A DNA stretch of 64,000 nt from Cherax quadricarinatus (taxonomy: Eukaryota > Arthropoda > Malacostraca > Decapoda > Parastacidae): assembly GCF_038502225.1 (NCBI RefSeq), contig NC_091372.1, positions 10,719,290-10,783,289 of the forward strand, in the 5' to 3' direction. Both the position numbers and the translations under genes were made by a program. A model generated the notes under the pieces. It had not been told where the DNA came from and did not search any database. It saw nothing but the letters and a program-made list of their open reading frames with translations. Shown in pieces: positions 43,701 to 53,936 of the stretch. The first letter of the stretch is position 1. Each line of letters starts with the position of its first letter.

Positions 43701-45720
43701 CAGGAAGTGTAGTAGGCATGCAGAAAGTGTAGCAGGCATGAAAGTGTAGCAGGCATGAAGAAAGTGTAGCAGGAATGCAGGAAGTGTAGCAGGCATGAAG
43801 AAAGTGTAGCAGGCATGAAGAAAGTGTAGCAGGAATGCAAGAAGTGTAGCAGGCATGAAGAAAGTGTAGCAGGAATGCAGGAAGTGTAGCAGGCATGAAG
43901 AAAGTGTAGCAGGAATGCAGGAAGTGTAGCAGGCATGAATAAAGTGTAGCAGGCATGAAGAAAGTGTAGCAGGAATGCAGGAAGTGTAGCAGGCATGCAA
44001 GAAGTGTAGCAGGCATGCAGGAAATGTAGTAGGCATGCAAGAAGTGTAGCAGGCATGCAGGAAGTGTAGCAGGCATGAAGAAAGTGTAGCAGGCATGCAG
44101 GAAGTGTAGCAGGCATGCAGGAAGTGTAGTAGGCATGCAGAAAGTGTAGTAGGCATGCAGGAAGTGTAGTAGGCATGCAGAAAGTGTAGCAGGCATGCAG
44201 GAAGTGTAGCAGGCATGCAGAAAGTGTAGTAGGCATGCAGGAAGTGTAGTAGGCATGCAGAAAGTGTAGCAGGCATGCAGGAAGTGTAGCAGGCATGCAG
44301 GAAGTGTAGCAGGCATGCAGAAAATGTAGCAGGCATGCGGGAAGTGTAGCAGGCATGCAGGAAGTGTAGCAGGCATGAATAAAGTGTAGCAGGCATGAAG
44401 AAAGTGTAGCAGGAATGCAGGAAGTGTAGCAGGCATGCAAGAAGTGTAGCAGGCATGCAGGAAGTGTAGCAGGCATGCAGGAAGTGCAGCAGGCATGCAG
44501 AAAGTGTAGCAGGCATGCGGGAAGTGTAGCAGGCATGCAGGAAGTGTAGCAGGCATGAAGAAAGTGTAGCAGGCATGAAGAAAGTGTAGCAGGAATGCAG
44601 GAAGTGTAGCAGGCATGAAGAAAGTGTAGCAGGCATGAAGAAAGTGTAGCAGGAATGCAGGAAGTGTAGCAGGCATGAATAAAGTGTAGCAGGCATGAAG
44701 AAAGTGTAGCAGGCATGCAGGAAGTGTAGCAGACATGCAGGAAGTGTAGCAGGCATGAATAAAGTGTAGCAGGCATGCAGGAAGTGTAGCAGGCATGCAG
44801 GAAGTGTAGCAGGCATGCAGGAAGTGTAGCAGGCATGCAGGAAGTGTAGCAGGCATGCAGGAAGTGTAGCAGGCATGAAGAAAGTGTAGCAGGCATGAAG
44901 AAAGTGTAGCAGGAATGCAGGAAGTGTAGCAGGCATGAATAAAGTGTAGTAGGCATGAAGAAAGTGTAGCAGGCATGCAGGAAGTGTAGCAGACATGCAG
45001 GAAGTGTAGCAGGCATGCAGGAAGTGTAGCAGGCATGCAGGAAGTGTAGCAGGCATGCAGGAAGTGTAGCAGGCATGCAGAAAGTGTAGCAGGCATGCAG
45101 GAAGTGTAGCAGGCACGCAGGAAGTGTAGTAGGCATGAAGAAAGTGTAGCAGGCATGCAGGAAGTGTAGCAGGCATGCAGGAAGTGTAGCAGGCATGCAG
45201 GAAGTGTAGCAGGCATGCAGGAAGTGTAGTAGGCATGAAGAAAGTGTAGCAGGCATGCAGGAAGTGTAGCAGGCATGAAGAAAGTGTAGCAGGCATGCAA
45301 GAAGTGTAGCAGGCATGCAGGAAGTGTAGCAGGCATGCAGGAAGTGTAGCAGGCATGCAAGAAGTGTAGCAGGCATGCAAGAAGTGTAGCAGGCATGCAG
45401 GAAGTGTAGCAGGCATGCAAGAAGTGTAGCAGGCATGCAGGAAGTGTAGCAGGCATGCAGGAAGTGTAGCAGACATGCAGGAGGTGTAGTAGGCATGCAG
45501 GAAGTGTAGCAGGCATGCAGGAAGTGTAGCAGGCATTTTAGAAGCCAGCATTAGTCTTCAATAAAGGTATGTAATACTGATTTAATTGTTAAAAAAAAAA
45601 ATTGAATAATTTTGTCTGGAACGGATTAATTGTATTTGCATTAATTCTTATGGGAAATATTATTTCGGTTTTCGGCCAAGCTTCTGGAACGGATTATGGC
45701 TGATAACCGAGGGTCCACTG
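40731..45720. mobile_element. Tigger-type non-autonomous element containing a giant minisatellite
   Basis: The 4,990-bp element has perfect inverted ends of at least 23 bases, beginning CAGTGGACCCTCGGTTATCA, with TA on both sides (40729-40730, 45721-45722). At 40988 ATGGCCCCTAAAAATGTTC recalls the MGPKK-type start of Tigger transposases, followed by stops, so it descends from a coding element. The right non-repeat part (45531-45720) has TCCGTTCCAGA-type blocks on the minus strand. The rest is the 20-bp array. Confidence 0.88.
41054..45532 (+). repeat. 20-bp minisatellite, about 220 units
   Basis: The consensus unit is GAAGTGTAGCAGGCATGCAG. Variants are arranged in blocks: 41054-42600 mixes AGGCAGGCAG, AGACATGCAG and AGACATGAAG in higher-order runs of about four units; 42600-43560 is near-uniform; 43560-45540 mixes AGGAATGCAG, AGGCATGAAG and AGGCATGAAT. 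A scrambled zone with broken unit lengths lies at 41720-42050. The reverse strand is stop-free in three frames, giving a 20-residue peptide repeat that is not evidence of a gene. Confidence 0.97.
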
Positions 45721-45895
45721 TACATGCATAGCTGGTAGGTATATTATTGTACATGCATAGCTGGTAAGTATATTATTGTACGTGCATAGCTGCTAGGTAT
45801 ATTATTGTATGTGCATAGCTGGTAGATATATTATTGTATGTGCATAACTTGTAGGTATATTGTATGTGCATTGCTGGTAAGTATATTATAGCATG
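45721..45895 (+). repeat. 29-bp tandem repeat carrying donor-like motifs, right part
   Basis: About six more units (CATAGCTGGTAGGTATATTA, also GTAAGTAT and GTAGATAT variants), continuing the array at 40682. Confidence 0.8.
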
Positions 45896-46334
45896 TGCTC
45901 ATTGGGTTACAGTTGTTATGCTTTAAGAATACACATCTAGCCACTCATTAATGTTTATACACTAATGTATGCTTGTAAAAGCACTGTTCTTAAGGGGACT
46001 GGTACCCGTGAGTGCAGGTTTCTGTTTGCGTTATGCGAATTCTCTGTTATGAAGTGCTCTCCTTTTATTGGAAATTCCATATGTACAACAGTAAACACTG
46101 AATATAAGGAAGTAAAGGGGGGAGTGTCTGAGTATCCATACAGGTTCTCTGCAACTTTTGATGGTTCGGCTTACAGTATTTCCACTTAATTACCCAGAAA
46201 CTGAAACTTAATTACCCAGCATGAAGGCAGCAAGTCCCCTAACTTGTATTTATTTATTTATTTTTTGGTACTGGTATTTTGTTAGTTACAGTAATTATTT
46301 GTGTATTCAGTGGCAGCAGTTATTTATTTATTTA
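45896..46334. other. Intronic sequence without recognised features
   Basis: Short frames such as 45965-46189 have no motif and no splice support. ATTT runs lie at 46250-46262 and 46320-46335. Confidence 0.4.
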
Positions 46335-46535
46335 TCTATCATCTTTTCATATTCGACTTAAGATGTTTTTGACTTATGATGGGTTCGTTGGAACGTAACC
46401 CCATCGTAAGTTGAAGACCATCTGCAGTAAATTAGATTTTGCCACCGAAGTGGCTAGTTTATTGTGCACCCCATATCCATCTTGTGGATGGTGGTAGTAG
46501 TAGTAGTTGTAGTAGTAGTAGTAGTAGTAGAGTAA
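46335..46535 (+). repeat. MITE fragment and (AGT)n run
   Basis: GACTTATGATGGGTTCGTTG and CCATCGTAAGTTGAAGACCA (46365-46425) look like one end of a mariner-type MITE. An AGT trinucleotide run is at 46495-46531. Confidence 0.5.
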
Positions 46536-46752
46536 GTCACGGTATTGTGCCTTCTTGTTCTCAATTGAAAATTCTCATTAAGTGGAATTAAGTGTTCATG
46601 ACCTGGCTTGGTTTGGTGCAGCTGGCCAGGTCAGCTCTGCTATATGGAGCAGTATTTTTCAATTGCAGTTGAAAATGATGGATCCAGAATTTAATAATAT
46701 TTATTATGACTGTCATGTTGCTTGCTGTTTAATTTTGAATGCACTTTTGCAA

Positions 46753-46865
46753 TTCTTCTTTCTTTCAACACACCGGCTGTATCCCACCCAGGCAGGGTGA
46801 CCCAAAAAGAAAAACAAAATTTTCTCTTTTTAAATTTAGTAATTTATACAGGAGAAGGGGTTAAC
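46753..46865 (-). repeat. SINE-2 tail fragment, inverted
   Basis: CACCGGCTGTATCCCACCCA, GGCAGGGTGACCC, then AAATTTAGTAATTTATACAG and GAGAAGGGG, the 3' half of SINE-2 in reverse. Confidence 0.75.
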
Positions 46866-47121
46866 TTTTTCAATTGCATTTTCAAAAAAATTGCTTCGTA
46901 CAGCGGAGCTTCAGAACAAAGTTCACTGTATCTGTTCCTGAAAGAAAGTTTACGGTATCTTCCTGAAAGAGAGTTTACTGTATCTCTCTGAAAGTGTATC
47001 TCACTTCATTTCATTTTGTTTCTCTGCAGTATTGCTAGGCCTACTGTAATTTCCTCTCATAATCTATCTGCATTTTTTTTTTCTCACTTTGCAGCATATG
47101 CCTAATTTTTTTTGTCCTCAG

Positions 47122-47215
47122 TACGACCAAAAGAAGGTGACGCTTATCCTGTAGGAGCTCTGCCGGTTTCGACACTCATCAACTGTGTGGAGAATCGACC
47201 AGGGGACGGTGCCAG
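47122..47215 (+). CDS. MRPL2: uL2m exon 3 of those visible
   Basis: The acceptor TTTTTTGTCCTCAG precedes 47122 and the donor CAG|GTGAGT follows 47215. The 94 bases read 2 + 30 codons + 2. The product [20 protein letters not shown] then [12 protein letters not shown] matches the conserved L2 block (EGDAYPLGALPVGTxINxxE). The intron before it, about 6.6 kb, contains the giant minisatellite. Confidence 0.95.
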
Positions 47216-47262
47216 GTGAGTAGCGGGTCGTTATATGCAAAGTTTGGATTTCATGGTATATA

Positions 47263-48005
47263 GTAGTCCTGCCGTATCCGCGGGGAATACATTCGAAGAC
47301 CTGCTGTGGATACCTCAAACCGTGGATAGTGGATAGTAGCGAAGAACCCTATACAGGTACTGAATATCAATATCACCGACTTACGACCAAGTATTGTTAC
47401 TAGTTCCGAAGACGCACCGAATTCTGTTCCACTTCATGGAGTAAGAAGTCAAAATGGACGTATATAAGTCGAACCTTACTACTGAATATCAATATCACAT
47501 TTTTCGTAATGACTTTAGGTTGCTGTTTATTGCATTTTTATGACTTTATTTTATTGTTTTATTTTGGTATTTCATTTTTTACTTTACTTTTTATGCTGTT
47601 AGTACTGTATTTTATACTGTAAGGTTTAGGATAAACACTGTGTACAACACAAACAGTTGTTTATTTCCCAGAAATTTGCCATAAAAAACACAGTAGTAAG
47701 TCGAATGGTCGTATGTCGAGCAGGTCGTAAGTCGGATGGTAGGTGTATATTAGTCATTTTTCATTTATTTACACACCTATAATAAAGCTTACTTGATAAA
47801 TTGTGCAAAATTAGTCTAGAACTTTTTCAATGATGGGAAGCACTTCAAGGCTTCTCTTAGGCTTTGAAGAACTGCCACCGTCACTACTTTCATGCTTTGT
47901 GGCCATTATTAAGGAAAATTACAGCTTATTTTCAGGCCACGGTAAACCGTGGGTAACCGAAACCACCGAAACTGAATCTGTAGGTACGGTGGTTCAACTG
48001 TATTT
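47263..48005. mobile_element. Tigger-type MITE with nested MITE C
   Basis: The left end TAGTCCTGCCGTATCCGCGG and the right end GGTACGGTGGTTCAACTGTA, with CCACGGTAAACCGTGGGTAA inside, suggest a decayed Tigger-type element. Within it, 47357-47746 is MITE C with GTCGTAAGTCGGATGGTA ends. A 19-bp direct repeat TACTGAATATCAATATCAC (47358-47376, 47480-47498) brackets about 103 bases. Boundaries of the nested parts are approximate. Confidence 0.5.
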
Positions 48006-48224
48006 GAAAACTTTAATTTATACTATCGTTCACTTAGCTACCTCATTTTTCTACATTTAAAAAATTCCACGATAACCTTCGTCTAATTCTTAAGCAGTGT
48101 GTGAGCATTAGGATTAGTCTGACCAAAATGCTCATACATGTTAGTGGCTTTCTTTGTGCTTAACAGTATTTTATTACATGTAAACTTCATTTTGTATACT
48201 GCAAAAAAAAAAAAATTTGTATAT

Positions 48225-48445
48225 TTTTATTATTATTTTTTTTTATTATCACACTGGCCTATTCCCACCAAGGCAGGGTGGCCCGAAAAAGAAAAACTTT
48301 CACCATCATTCACTCCATCACTGTCTTGCCAGAAGGGTGCTTTACACTACAGTTTTTAAACTGCAACATTAACACCCCTCCTTCAGAGTGCAGACACTGT
48401 ACTTCCCATCTCCAGGACTCAAGTCCGGCCTGCCGGACAATTTAT
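48225..48445 (-). repeat. RTE-like LINE 3' end fragment
   Basis: TTATTATCACACTGGCCTAT through GTCCGGCCTGCCGG is nearly identical to the 3' end of the LINE at 61935, so the two insertions are probably close in age. Confidence 0.8.
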
Positions 48446-48554
48446 AAGTATACAGAACAGATAACTTATAAGATATGTGATGTTATTGTTTTCCAGTTGC
48501 CTCAGAAGACAGTTTGTTATATTTTTCTTATGCTATTTAAACTTTTCCTAAAAA

Positions 48555-49050
48555 AATTGTAATACACCAGTCATCTCCCACCTAGGTAGGGTGACCTGAA
48601 GAAGAAGAAACACTTTCACCATCGCTCACTCCATCACTGTCTTGCCAGAGGCATGCTGATGCTACAGTTCAGATGTTCCTTCAAACTACAGTATTCCCAC
48701 CCTACCTTCTGAGTGCAGGCACTATATTTCCCACCTCCAGGACTCAAGTCTGGCTAACCAGTTTCCCTGAATCCCTTCATAAATGTTACCTTGCTCACAC
48801 TCCAACAGCATGTCAAGTCAAAAAAACCCACTACCCTCATTCACTCCTATCTAACATGCTCACAGATGGCTGTTGGATGTCCAAGCCTTTATCCCTAAAC
48901 CTCCTTTACCTCTTCCTTCCAACCTTACCTAGGATGTCTCCTACCTGCCTTCCCTACACTGCAGATTTATACATCCTCCAAGTCATCCTATTTTGCTCCA
49001 TCCTCTCTAAATGTCCAGACCACCTCAACAACCACTCTTGCTTTTCCCAG
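48555..49050 (-). repeat. RTE-like LINE 3' part, diverged
   Basis: It spans the 3' UTR (CAGTCATCTCCCACCTAGGT) into the C-terminal coding region (CATCCTCTCTAAATGTCCAG ACCACC on minus). It is frameshifted and truncated. Confidence 0.7.
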
Positions 49051-49054
49051 AATG

Positions 49055-49200
49055 CAACCGCAACAGTTGACTAACACCCAGATACCCATTTACCACTAGG
49101 TGAGCAGAGGCAGTAGGTGTAAGGAGACTTACCCATGCATTTCACCTCACCCTGGATTAAACCCAGGTTCTTTAGGTTGTGAGCTGAATATTCTGTTAGA
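49055..49200 (-). repeat. tRNA-derived SINE head, inverted
   Basis: On minus, a tRNA-like stretch has a B box in GGTTTAATCCAGGG and reads on to ACCTAGTGGTAAATGGGTAT and CTGGGTGTTAG, the same order as in the SINE-3 copy at 50380 (GGGTACCTGGGTGTTAGTTG). From 49201 to 49636 nothing else is recognised. Confidence 0.55.
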
Positions 49201-49636
49201 ATGTCATTGAGAAGTCTTTAACACATTAAGGCACTGAGATACCCAGAGACGTTGAGACCTCGATCACCTCAGCCCCAGGACTGAAATGCTTTTTAACATT
49301 CCTAGTGGCTAATCACGTGTCTTTTAATTCAAGCATTTTCTGGCATATCGGGCAAATGAGTATCATCTGCTTGCTGGCATGATGTTTTCAAGCAGTTATA
49401 ACATAACATTAGTAAACAACTGCTAAAAGCATAACCCAAAGCCTGCTCTTGACCCTCACCTTGAGCATATAAGGTGCAGGCTGATTTTCCAAGACCTTTT
49501 TTGGAAAAAAAAGCTTTCCTTTTATGCCACAAAATATGGTAATACAATCCTGTTTAATTTCTATGCTTTAATTTTTGCATTGTGCCCCAACAAACAGAAT
49601 AAAACCTTGTTAAAATAAATTAATTACTGTTTTCAG

Positions 49637-49755
49637 GTTGATAAAAGCTGCCGGTACAGCAGGAGTAATTTTAAGAAAGATGAGCGATAAAGTGGTTGTA
49701 CAGTTACCAACTAAGAGAGAAGTGGCCCTGGATCCTCAGTGCATGGTAACTGTTG
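49637..49755 (+). CDS. MRPL2: uL2m exon 4 of those visible
   Basis: The acceptor TACTGTTTTCAG precedes 49637 and the donor TTG|GTACGT follows 49755. The 119 bases read 1 + 39 codons + 1. The product LIKAAGTAGVILRKMSDKVV then VQLPTKREVALDPQCMVTVG matches the L2 core (RAAGTxGxLLRK, ...QLPSGE). The intron after it carries a MITE B and the intact Tigger. Confidence 0.95.
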
Positions 49756-49825
49756 GTACGTACTCTTATAATAATAATGATAATTATAATAGTAACCCCT
49801 TCTCCTTTATATATGTACAAATGTA

Positions 49826-50028
49826 CAGTGGACCCCCGCTGTACGATATTATTTCATTCCAGAAGTATGTTCAGGTGCCAGTACTGAACGAATTTGTTCC
49901 CATAAGGAATATTGTGAATTAGATTAGTCCATTTCAGACCCCCAAACATACACGTACAAACGCACTTACATAAATACACTTACATAATTGGTCACATTGG
50001 GAGCTGATCGTAAAGCGGGGGTCCACTG
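49826..50028. mobile_element. MITE family B, copy 2
   Basis: The 203-bp element begins CAGTGGACCCCCGCTGTACG and ends CGTAAAGCGGGGGTCCACTG, flanked by TA (49824-49825, 50029-50030). It differs from 10315-10519 at only a few positions. Confidence 0.88.
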
Positions 50029-50030
50029 TA

Positions 50031-50375
50031 TTACTAAATTTAAAAGGAGAAACTTTTTTTTTCCTTTTGGACCACCCCACCTCGGTGGGATACAGCTGGT
50101 GCGTTGAAAGTAAGAAGAAGAATTATAATAATGATTATTATAATACGTATATTTCTACATAATATACTTGATTTTAAAAAATTTGATGACATTTAGTAGT
50201 ACACACGGAAAGTTCCTAGTTACATTTTTTTTTTTAAACATATGAGCTGTCTCCCACCAAGGTAGGGTGACCCAGGAGGAGGAAACACATTCACCGTCAT
50301 TCATTCAATTGCTGGCTTGCCAGAAATTTGTTGACATCACAGTTGAGATGACCCTCTGAACTGCAACCTCCCTAT
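50031..50375. repeat. SINE-2 tail and RTE-type 3' end, opposed
   Basis: 50031-50113 is a plus-strand SINE-2 3' part (TTACTAAATTTAAAAGGAGA to GGTGGGATACAGCTGGTGCG). 50222-50375 is a minus-strand RTE-type 3' end (T-run, GAGCTGTCTCCCACCAAGGT). Confidence 0.7.
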
Positions 50376-50379
50376 GGTG

Positions 50380-50645
50380 CCCTGTGGCCTGGTGGCAAAA
50401 GCTCTCGCTTCTTACAGTCACTGAGGGCCCGGGTTCGATTCCTGGTGAAGGACGTGTTTCCTTACACCGGTTGTCTATATTCACCCATCAGTAAAATGGG
50501 TACCTGGGTGTTAGTTGACTGGTGTGGGTTGCATCATGGGACAAAATTGACCTAATTTGCCCGAAATGCTCTGCATAACAAGCAGCTTCTATATAGTAGT
50601 ACGTCACTGATGTCAGCTATGGTCTGTATACCTTGTACATGTACC
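50380..50645 (+). repeat. tRNA-derived SINE (SINE-3), full copy
   Basis: It has an A box in TGGCCTGGTGG (50388-50398) and a B box in GGTTCGATTCC (50432-50442), then a unique body (GGACAAAATTGACCTAATTT, GCTCTGCATAACAAG) ending near TGTACATGTACC. The promoter boxes identify a pol III-type SINE; no acceptor-stem pairing is kept. It abuts the stop codon of the Tigger transposase, so the Tigger 3' UTR and left terminal repeat are missing. Confidence 0.82.
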
Positions 50646-52442
50646 TTACTGTTTAGAAGGGGAATCCCCTTCCATTAGGACTTGAGGTAGTAAGTCCTTT
50701 TCTGGGGTTACTTCCCTTCTTTTTTTAATGCCACTAGGGCCAGCTTCAGAGTCACTGGACTTCTTTCGCACAAGATATCTGTCCATAGTGGCCTGTACCT
50801 CTCGTTCCTTTATGACTTGCCTAAAGTGTTTCACAACATTGTCAGTGTAATAATCACCAGCACGGCTTGCAATAGCTGTGTGAGGGTGATTTTCATCCAT
50901 GAAGGTTTGCACTTCAAGCCACTTAGCACAGATTTCCTTTATCTTTGTAGTAGGCAACTTCTTCAATTTCTCTCTCCCCTCCTCTGAACCAGTTTCCCCA
51001 GGTCTGGCCTCTTGCTCTTGAAGTTGATCTATCAGCTCATCAGTGGTTAGTTCTTCATTGTCCTCCTCCACCAACTCTTCCACATCCTCCCCACTAACCT
51101 CCAACCCCAAGGACTTTCCCAATGCCACAATGGATTCCTCAACTGGCACAGGATTCTCAGGGTTAGCCTCAAACCCTTCAAAATCCCTTTTGTCTACACA
51201 TTCTGGCCACAGTTTCTTCCAAGCAGAGTTCAAGGTCCTCTTAGTCACTTCCTCCCAAGCCTTACCTATAAGGTTTACACAATTGAGGATATTAAAGTGA
51301 TCTCTCCAAAACTCTCTTAGAGTCAGTTGAGTTTCTGAGGTCATTACAAAGCACCTTTCAAACAGAGCTTTTGTGTACAGTTTCTTGAAGTTGGAAATAA
51401 CCTGCTGGTCCATGGGCTGCAGGAGAGGCATGGTATTAGGAGGCAAAAACTTCACCTTAATGAAGCTCATGTCCCCATAAAGTCGCTCTGCCACGTCTGT
51501 AGGATGACCAGGGGCATTGTCTAACACCAGGAGGCACTTAAGTTCTAATTTCTTTTCAGTTAGGTAATTTTTCACATTGGGGGCAAATGCATGGTGTAAC
51601 CAGTTATAGAAAAATTCCCTAGTGACCCATGCCTTACTGTTTGCCCTCCACAGCACACACAAATTATCCTTGAGGACATTCTTTTGCCTGAACGCTCTGG
51701 GAGTTTCAGAGTGATACACTAATAAAGGCTTCACTTTGCAATCACCAGTAGCATTGGCACACATCAACAAAGTAAGCCTGTCTTTCATAGGCTTATGTCC
51801 TGGGAGTGCCTTTTCCTCCTGAGTAATGTAGGTCCTGCTTGGCATTTTCTTCCAGAACAGGCCTGTTTCATCACAATTAAACACTTGTTCAGGTTTCAGT
51901 CCTTCAGTTTCTATGTACTCCTTGAATTCCTGCACATATTTTTCAGCCGCTTTGTGGTCCGAACTGGCAGCCTCACCATGCCTTATCACACTATGGATGC
52001 CACTACGCTTCTTAAATCTCTCAAACCAACCTTTGCTGGCCTTAAATTCACTCACATCATCACTAGTTGCAGGCATTTTTTTAATTAAATCCTCATGCAA
52101 CTTCCTAGCCTTTTCACATATGATCGCTTGAGAGATGCTATCTCCTGCTAGCTGTTTTTCATTTATCCACACCAATAAGAGTCTCTCAACATCTTCCATC
52201 ACTTGCGATCTTTGTTTCGAAAACACAGTTGAACCTTTGGCAAGAACAGCTTCCTTGATTGTCTTTCTGGTGCCCACAATAGTAGCGATGGTTGATTGGG
52301 GTTTCTTGTACAGCTTGACTAGGTCGGCTATACGCACTCCACTTTCATACTTATCAATTATCTCTTTCTTCATTTCTATAGTAATTCTTACCCTTTGAGG
52401 TGTAGGGTTGGCACTAGAAGCTTTCTTGGGGCCCATGGTCAC
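50646..52442 (-). CDS. Tigger/pogo transposase, intact 598-aa ORF
   Basis: This would be a DDE transposase of the pogo/Tigger group (related to TIGD proteins and CENP-B) that cuts and pastes elements with CAGTGGACC-type ends at TA. The domain order is a pipsqueak-type HTH at about 20-65 (IEMKKEIIDKYESGVRIADL), a CENP-B HTH at about 85-150 (WINEKQLAGDSISQAIICEK), then the catalytic domain with the three acids in FNCDETGLFW, LVLDNAPGHP and PMDQQVISNF. An acidic stretch and KKRREVTPEK follow. There are no frameshifts or internal stops. The right terminus (GGGGGTCCACTG at 52693-52704) is present, but the left one is replaced by a SINE, so this copy could supply enzyme but probably not move itself. 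Confidence 0.9.
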   Translation of the reverse strand: MTMGPKKASSANPTPQRVRITIEMKKEIIDKYESGVRIADLVKLYKKPQSTIATIVGTRKTIKEAVLAKGSTVFSKQRSQVMEDVERLLLVWINEKQLAGDSISQAIICEKARKLHEDLIKKMPATSDDVSEFKASKGWFERFKKRSGIHSVIRHGEAASSDHKAAEKYVQEFKEYIETEGLKPEQVFNCDETGLFWKKMPSRTYITQEEKALPGHKPMKDRLTLLMCANATGDCKVKPLLVYHSETPRAFRQKNVLKDNLCVLWRANSKAWVTREFFYNWLHHAFAPNVKNYLTEKKLELKCLLVLDNAPGHPTDVAERLYGDMSFIKVKFLPPNTMPLLQPMDQQVISNFKKLYTKALFERCFVMTSETQLTLREFWRDHFNILNCVNLIGKAWEEVTKRTLNSAWKKLWPECVDKRDFEGFEANPENPVPVEESIVALGKSLGLEVSGEDVEELVEEDNEELTTDELIDQLQEQEARPGETGSEEGREKLKKLPTTKIKEICAKWLEVQTFMDENHPHTAIASRAGDYYTDNVVKHFRQVIKEREVQATMDRYLVRKKSSDSEAGPSGIKKRREVTPEKDLLPQVLMEGDSPSKQ

Positions 52443-52704
52443 TTATTTTCCAGAAACAGCACCGAAAATACTGTAATAATACGAAATATTCCGAGTGTAT
52501 GCTTGGATGTTACCGCGGTGGCTGGCTGGTAAACAATGGGACGGCCGGCACATGTGAGGCTGGCTGAGGGCACATTGGACGCGTCTCGGACGAAAATCGG
52601 TAAGCGGGTTTTTAATCGGTATGCGCGGCAAAAATTTTGCAATAAAAGTAATCGGTATGCGGAAAAATCGCTATGTGATGCCACCGTTATGCGGGGGTCC
52701 ACTG
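52443..52704 (-). mobile_element. Tigger 5' UTR and right terminal repeat
   Basis: It ends CGTTATGCGGGGGTCCACTG with TA following. It includes CGGTATGCGGAAAAATCGCT-type subterminal repeats (CGGTATGCG twice, GCTATGTG), possible transposase binding sites. Confidence 0.75.
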
Positions 52705-52736
52705 TACTTGTAGTAAATAAGATATTTTTTTTATTA

Positions 52737-53051
52737 CAGCCTCTCTTCACTTAGCAATGTACTCGTTTACCAATGCCTCAGACTTAAAACAGGCTCTCTG
52801 ACCGGCATGCATACATAAATATTAGAGCTGATTTCCTCTATTCTGTTTATTACAATATGCAGTACACTACTTTAAAAACATTTAAAAATATACCAGAAAT
52901 GTTATAAATGGTGCAAAGGTGACATTAAAATAATATCAAACATGGTTAACACAAATCCACTACCATTATAGTATGTTCCTCACTTAGTGACGAATTTGTT
53001 TACCGACGTGGTCTTAGGAGCGGAACTCCATTGCTAAGTGAGGAGAGGCTG
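52737..53051. mobile_element. MITE family A, copy 2
   Basis: The ends CAGCCTCTCTTCACTTAGC and GCTAAGTGAGGAGAGGCTG are flanked by TA on both sides. The interior is shared with 6177-6460 in opposite orientation. It begins 32 bases after the Tigger right end. Confidence 0.82.
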
Positions 53052-53182
53052 TATATTATTACCTTGCCTTCAGAGTGCAGGCACAATATTTTACACCTCC
53101 AGAACTCGAGTCCTTCTAATTGATTTCCCTGAATCCGTTTAAATATTACCTTGCTCAGACTCTCGTATATTTAAAATCCTTA

Positions 53183-53481
53183 TACAACCTGCCTGTTTAA
53201 TGACCGCTCAGACTTACGACCAGTTCTCTGACCAATATACTATATCTGTATTTTACTTTTTGATTGTTTTTAATGCCTAGTTCTATCTTTAATAAACTAA
53301 AATTGTTATAAATGGTACAAAGGTGACATTAAAACAATATCTAAAGATAGTTGACACAAACCCACTACCAGTACAGTATGCTTGAAATATCAGTAAGGGG
53401 CAGCTCCTTACTTAACAATCAGTTCGCTTACTAACCTTCTGTTCTGTACAGAACTTGGTTAATAAGTAAGGAGTACCTGTA
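53183..53481. mobile_element. MITE related to family A
   Basis: TTATAAATGGTACAAAGGTG ACATTAAAA is shared with 52900-52935. The ends ACCTGCCTGTTTAATGACC and TAAGTAAGGAGTACCTGTA are loosely inverted. Confidence 0.5.
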
Positions 53482-53562
53482 TATTCCTATGGAAGTGCTA
53501 AACCCATAAGAGTCATTCCTAAATTTATTGTTACAACCACTTAGAGATCGCTTTTTTTTTTT

Positions 53563-53755
53563 TTAACAAACTGGCCACATCCCACCTAGGCAGGGTGACC
53601 TAAAAGGAAGAAACAAAAGTTTTTCTTTTTAAATTTAGTAATATATACAGGAGAAGGGGTTACTAGCACCTTACTCTCGGCATTTTAGTCGCCTATTGCG
53701 ACACACATGACTTACGAAGGAAGAATTCTGTTCCACTTCTCCATGGAGAAGAGAC
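53563..53755 (-). repeat. SINE-2 family copy, inverted
   Basis: T-run, AACAAACTGGCCACATCCCA, GAGAAGGGGTTACTAGCACC and GAAGAATTCTGTTCCACTTC match the family in reverse. Confidence 0.8.
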
Positions 53756-53936
53756 CATATATATAAGCAATCAGTTTGTTATTGCCTTATGTCTCAACAT
53801 AGGCTTAAGTTTGCCCAAAATGCTCTGGATACTAAGGGACTTCCTGTACACACAACTAAATGTCGCCCATCTCTGTCCAAACATTATACTGTATCATGCT
53901 GAATTAAAGAATACAAATGCAGCACCTGCTCTCCAC

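Noticed and set aside
40954..45551. Four minus-strand frames of 727-1520 residues
   Set aside because: All are readings of the same 20-bp minisatellite in different phases; the peptide repeat is identical in each, and no splice, signal or domain evidence supports a gene.
50380..50450. Possible tRNA gene
   Set aside because: A and B boxes are present, but the acceptor and anticodon stems do not pair and the same sequence continues into a SINE body seen elsewhere.
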